Positions 5,727 to 7,389 of a stretch of 7,389 bases of DNA are shown one piece after another. The position numbers were made by a program, and so were the translations under genes. The DNA comes from an uncultured Chloroflexota bacterium. Its GTDB lineage: Bacteria; Chloroflexota; Limnocylindria; Limnocylindrales; Limnocylindraceae. The stretch spans positions 1 through 7,389 of the forward strand of contig CAINCM010000213.1 in the NCBI GenBank assembly GCA_903847005.1, given 5' to 3'. Each line of letters begins with the position of its first letter. Within the stretch, counting starts at the first letter, position 1. Below the pieces are notes generated by a model that worked only from the letters and a program-made list of their open reading frames with translations, had not been told where the DNA came from and did not search any database.

Positions 5727-6524
5727 ATGAACTCCGCCTCCAACACGCCGCCCACGTATATCGAGAGCGTGAGCAACCCCCTGGTCAAGGAGCTGCGTGA
5801 GCTTCGCACGCCGAAGGGGCGCAAGGAGCAGCGTCGCTTCCTCGCGGAGGGGGAGCGGACACTCGCAGAGGCGGCTCGCGCGGGGTGGCACGCGAGCATC
5901 CTGCTCGTTGGGCCGGGAGGAGAAGGGACCAAGCTGTTAGCGGACCGTGTCGTCAACGTCTCGCGAGACGTCCTCTCGAAGGTGACCGGTCGCGAGAACC
6001 CACAGCCGCACCTGGGCGTATTCGCGGAGCCCGAAGCCGAGACGCAGGGGCTGCAGCAGATCGATCCATCAGCTGCGACGCGATGGCTGATGCTCGAAGG
6101 CCCACGCGATCCTGGGAACCTCGGAAGCTGCATCAGAAGCGCCGACGCCGTGGCCGCGGGCGGCGTCATCTTGGTTGGCGATACCTGCGATCCCTATAGC
6201 GTGGAGTGCGTTCGCGCCACGATGGGCTCGATCTTCTCGGTTCCGATCTTTCGCCTGAGCGACGCGGACGCGCGCGAACTTCTTGCGCGTTGGCCGGGCG
6301 AGAGCGTGGCGACGGCGGGTGATGCACCTTCGGACTATGCCGCCATCGAGTACCGCGCCCCCGCGATGGTTGTCGTGGGCACTGAGGCGGATGGCCTGTC
6401 GCCAGCGCTGCGCGCGGCGTGCGGTGTGGCGGTGAGCATTCCGATGCTCGGTCGCGCCGAGAGCCTTAACCTTGGTGTTGCCGCGGCGATCACGCTGTAC
6501 GCCGCCGAACGCGCCCAGCGATAA
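5727..6524 (+). CDS. TrmH/SpoU-family RNA 2'-O-ribose methyltransferase
   Basis: A complete 265-residue cytoplasmic enzyme that should transfer a methyl group from S-adenosylmethionine to a ribose 2'-OH in rRNA or tRNA. Residues about 9-100 form the small N-terminal RNA-binding domain found in RlmB-like members (SNPLVKELREL at 16-26, FLAEGERTLAEA at 38-49). The SPOUT knot domain follows with all three motifs: motif 1 DPGNLGSCIRSADA (118-131, with N121 and R127), motif 2 VVGTEADGLSP (216-226, with E220) and motif 3 IPMLGRAESLNLGVAAAI (238-255, with S246 and N248). Length is normal. The frame is open upstream to 5469, but that stretch runs antisense through the binding-protein signal peptide and intergenic repeats, and the conserved domain begins just after 5727. 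No ribosome binding site precedes this ATG, so a leaderless start is likely. It is followed after 10 bases by a peptidase gene. RlmB-like, TrmH-like or a 23S-modifying subtype cannot be separated here. Confidence 0.93.
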   Translation: MNSASNTPPTYIESVSNPLVKELRELRTPKGRKEQRRFLAEGERTLAEAARAGWHASILLVGPGGEGTKLLADRVVNVSRDVLSKVTGRENPQPHLGVFAEPEAETQGLQQIDPSAATRWLMLEGPRDPGNLGSCIRSADAVAAGGVILVGDTCDPYSVECVRATMGSIFSVPIFRLSDADARELLARWPGESVATAGDAPSDYAAIEYRAPAMVVVGTEADGLSPALRAACGVAVSIPMLGRAESLNLGVAAAITLYAAERAQR

Positions 6525-6528
6525 GGAG
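6523..6528 (+). promoter_or_regulatory. Ribosome binding site of the P1 peptidase gene
   Basis: AAGGAG overlaps the methyltransferase TAA stop (6522-6524) and ends six bases before the ATG at 6535. The spacing is ideal, it supports the chosen start, and its position implies the two plus-strand genes are read from one message. Confidence 0.75.
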
Positions 6529-6534
6529 AGCGTC

Positions 6535-7389
6535 ATGCCACGGAGCGAACGGGCCGCAAGCCTCGGGATCACGATCGGTCGCTTCGGACACGGTCCGCGC
6601 AACGCGATCAGCGATGTGCGCGGCGTGCGCGTCGCTGCCGAGACCCTGGTTGCCGGCGACGGCGAACTGGTGCGCGGACGTGGACCGATTCGAACCGGCG
6701 TGACTGCCATCCTGCCGCAGGCACTGGAGTCCATGGGACATCCGCTCTTCGCCGGAACGCATCGACTGAATGGGAACGGAGAGATGACGGGCCTCGAGTG
6801 GATACGCGAATCTGGGTTCCTCACCACGCCGATCTGCATCACGAACACCCACTCCGTCGGCGTGGTTCACGACGAGATGATCCGTTGGTCGCTTGACAAC
6901 GTGCGCGGTGCCCCTGCATGGAGCCTCCCGGTCGTCGGCGAGACGTTCGACGGCGTCTTGAACGACATCAACGGCTTTCACATCACGTCGGCGCATGCAC
7001 GCGCCGCGCTCGACGCCGCCGCTGCACTTCCTGTCGGTGCGCCGGTGCCGCGCGGCAACCAGGGTGGGGGCACAGGGATGATCTGCCACGGCTTCAAGGG
7101 CGGCAACGGCACCTCGAGCCGTACCCTTCCTGCGGAACTCGGCGGGTACACCGTGGGCGTGTTCGTGCAGGCGAACCATGGTCGTCGCCATCGGCTCACC
7201 ATTGCGGGACGCGTCCTCGGCGCCGAAGGCGGCGTGCTCGACACCGCCATGTATCCGCTCCCCTGGAAGGCCGCTCCAGCTGCAACGCCAACAGGGACGA
7301 GGCCGACGTCGTCACCCGACGATCCGCGCGGCGGCGCCGGCTCGATCATCGTGATCGTGGCCACGGATGCACCGCTGCTGCCGATGCAA
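6535..7389 (+). CDS. P1-family (DmpA-like, S58) self-processing aminopeptidase, 3' end cut by the window
   Basis: The frame is open from ATG 6535 to the last base, giving 285 residues; family members are about 350-400 long, so roughly 90 C-terminal residues are missing. The family (L-aminopeptidase D-Ala-esterase DmpA, beta-aminopeptidase BapA) is made as one chain that cuts itself into alpha and beta subunits, the new N-terminal Ser or Thr acting as nucleophile. Recognisable blocks: GPRNAISDVRGVRV (20-33), IRTGVTAILP (52-61), ITNTHSVGVVHD (102-113), GETFDGVLNDI (135-145), GNQGGGTGM (174-182), VQANHGRRHRLTIAG (211-225), and GAGSIIVIVATDAPLLP (267-283), placing cleavage between Gly269 and Ser270. 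Asn214 is a candidate oxyanion-hole residue. Phe138 stands where I recall Tyr or Trp being commoner. No signal peptide, so probably cytoplasmic. The downstream Ser/Glu active-site residues lie outside the window. Substrate could be D-, beta- or small L-amino-acid amides and esters. Confidence 0.9.
   Translation, partial: MPRSERAASLGITIGRFGHGPRNAISDVRGVRVAAETLVAGDGELVRGRGPIRTGVTAILPQALESMGHPLFAGTHRLNGNGEMTGLEWIRESGFLTTPICITNTHSVGVVHDEMIRWSLDNVRGAPAWSLPVVGETFDGVLNDINGFHITSAHARAALDAAAALPVGAPVPRGNQGGGTGMICHGFKGGNGTSSRTLPAELGGYTVGVFVQANHGRRHRLTIAGRVLGAEGGVLDTAMYPLPWKAAPAATPTGTRPTSSPDDPRGGAGSIIVIVATDAPLLPMQ

Noticed and set aside
6069..7364. Minus-strand open frames antisense to the methyltransferase and peptidase genes
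   Set aside because: They overlap two genes with clear catalytic motifs on the plus strand, have no good ribosome sites, and their translations look like shadow composition.
1..7389. Signs of a mobile element, phage, CRISPR, toxin-antitoxin or defence system
   Set aside because: No transposase, integrase, terminal repeats, spacer array or short toxin/antitoxin-like gene pair was seen; the genes are ordinary metabolic, transport and RNA-modification families.

Overview
The window is GC-rich bacterial chromosomal DNA holding seven genes in two divergent transcription units that share one short control region (about 5600-5726). No rRNA, tRNA, CRISPR array, insertion sequence or phage gene is visible. 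High GC, a lipoprotein-anchored solute-binding protein and an apparently leaderless gene start would fit an actinobacterial or Chloroflexota-like organism, but nothing here fixes the phylum.

The left unit (minus strand, read from about 5.6 kb down to 16) is a sugar-uptake and sugar-modification cassette. In order of transcription it encodes a lipoprotein solute-binding protein, two CUT1-type ABC permeases (MalF-like, then MalG-like, overlapping by 11 bases), a PLP-dependent DegT/DnrJ/EryC1/StrS sugar aminotransferase, and a Gfo/Idh/MocA-family NAD(P)-dependent oxidoreductase. No ABC ATPase is encoded in the window. The importer would bring in a carbohydrate-like solute. The aminotransferase and dehydrogenase could interconvert hydroxyl, keto and amino groups on a sugar or cyclitol. 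That chemistry suggests amino-sugar or aminocyclitol utilisation (or synthesis), but the substrate cannot be read from sequence.

The right unit (plus strand, from 5727 to the window edge) encodes a TrmH/SpoU-family RNA 2'-O-methyltransferase and, 10 bases later, the first 285 residues of a P1-family (DmpA-like, MEROPS S58) self-processing aminopeptidase. The peptidase gene runs off the window just after its predicted autocleavage site.

Non-coding DNA is scarce. The 127-base divergent region holds a cluster of inverted repeats, a GGA-repeat ribosome binding site for the binding-protein gene, and a TATCCT box just ahead of the methyltransferase ATG. The 114-base gap between the MalG-like and aminotransferase genes contains a possible 19-codon leader ORF that overlaps the aminotransferase start as ATGA. 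The 41-base gap between the binding-protein and MalF-like genes holds a small hairpin. I see no wholly new system. The points most worth a second look are the cassette's unassigned substrate and these small regulatory structures.
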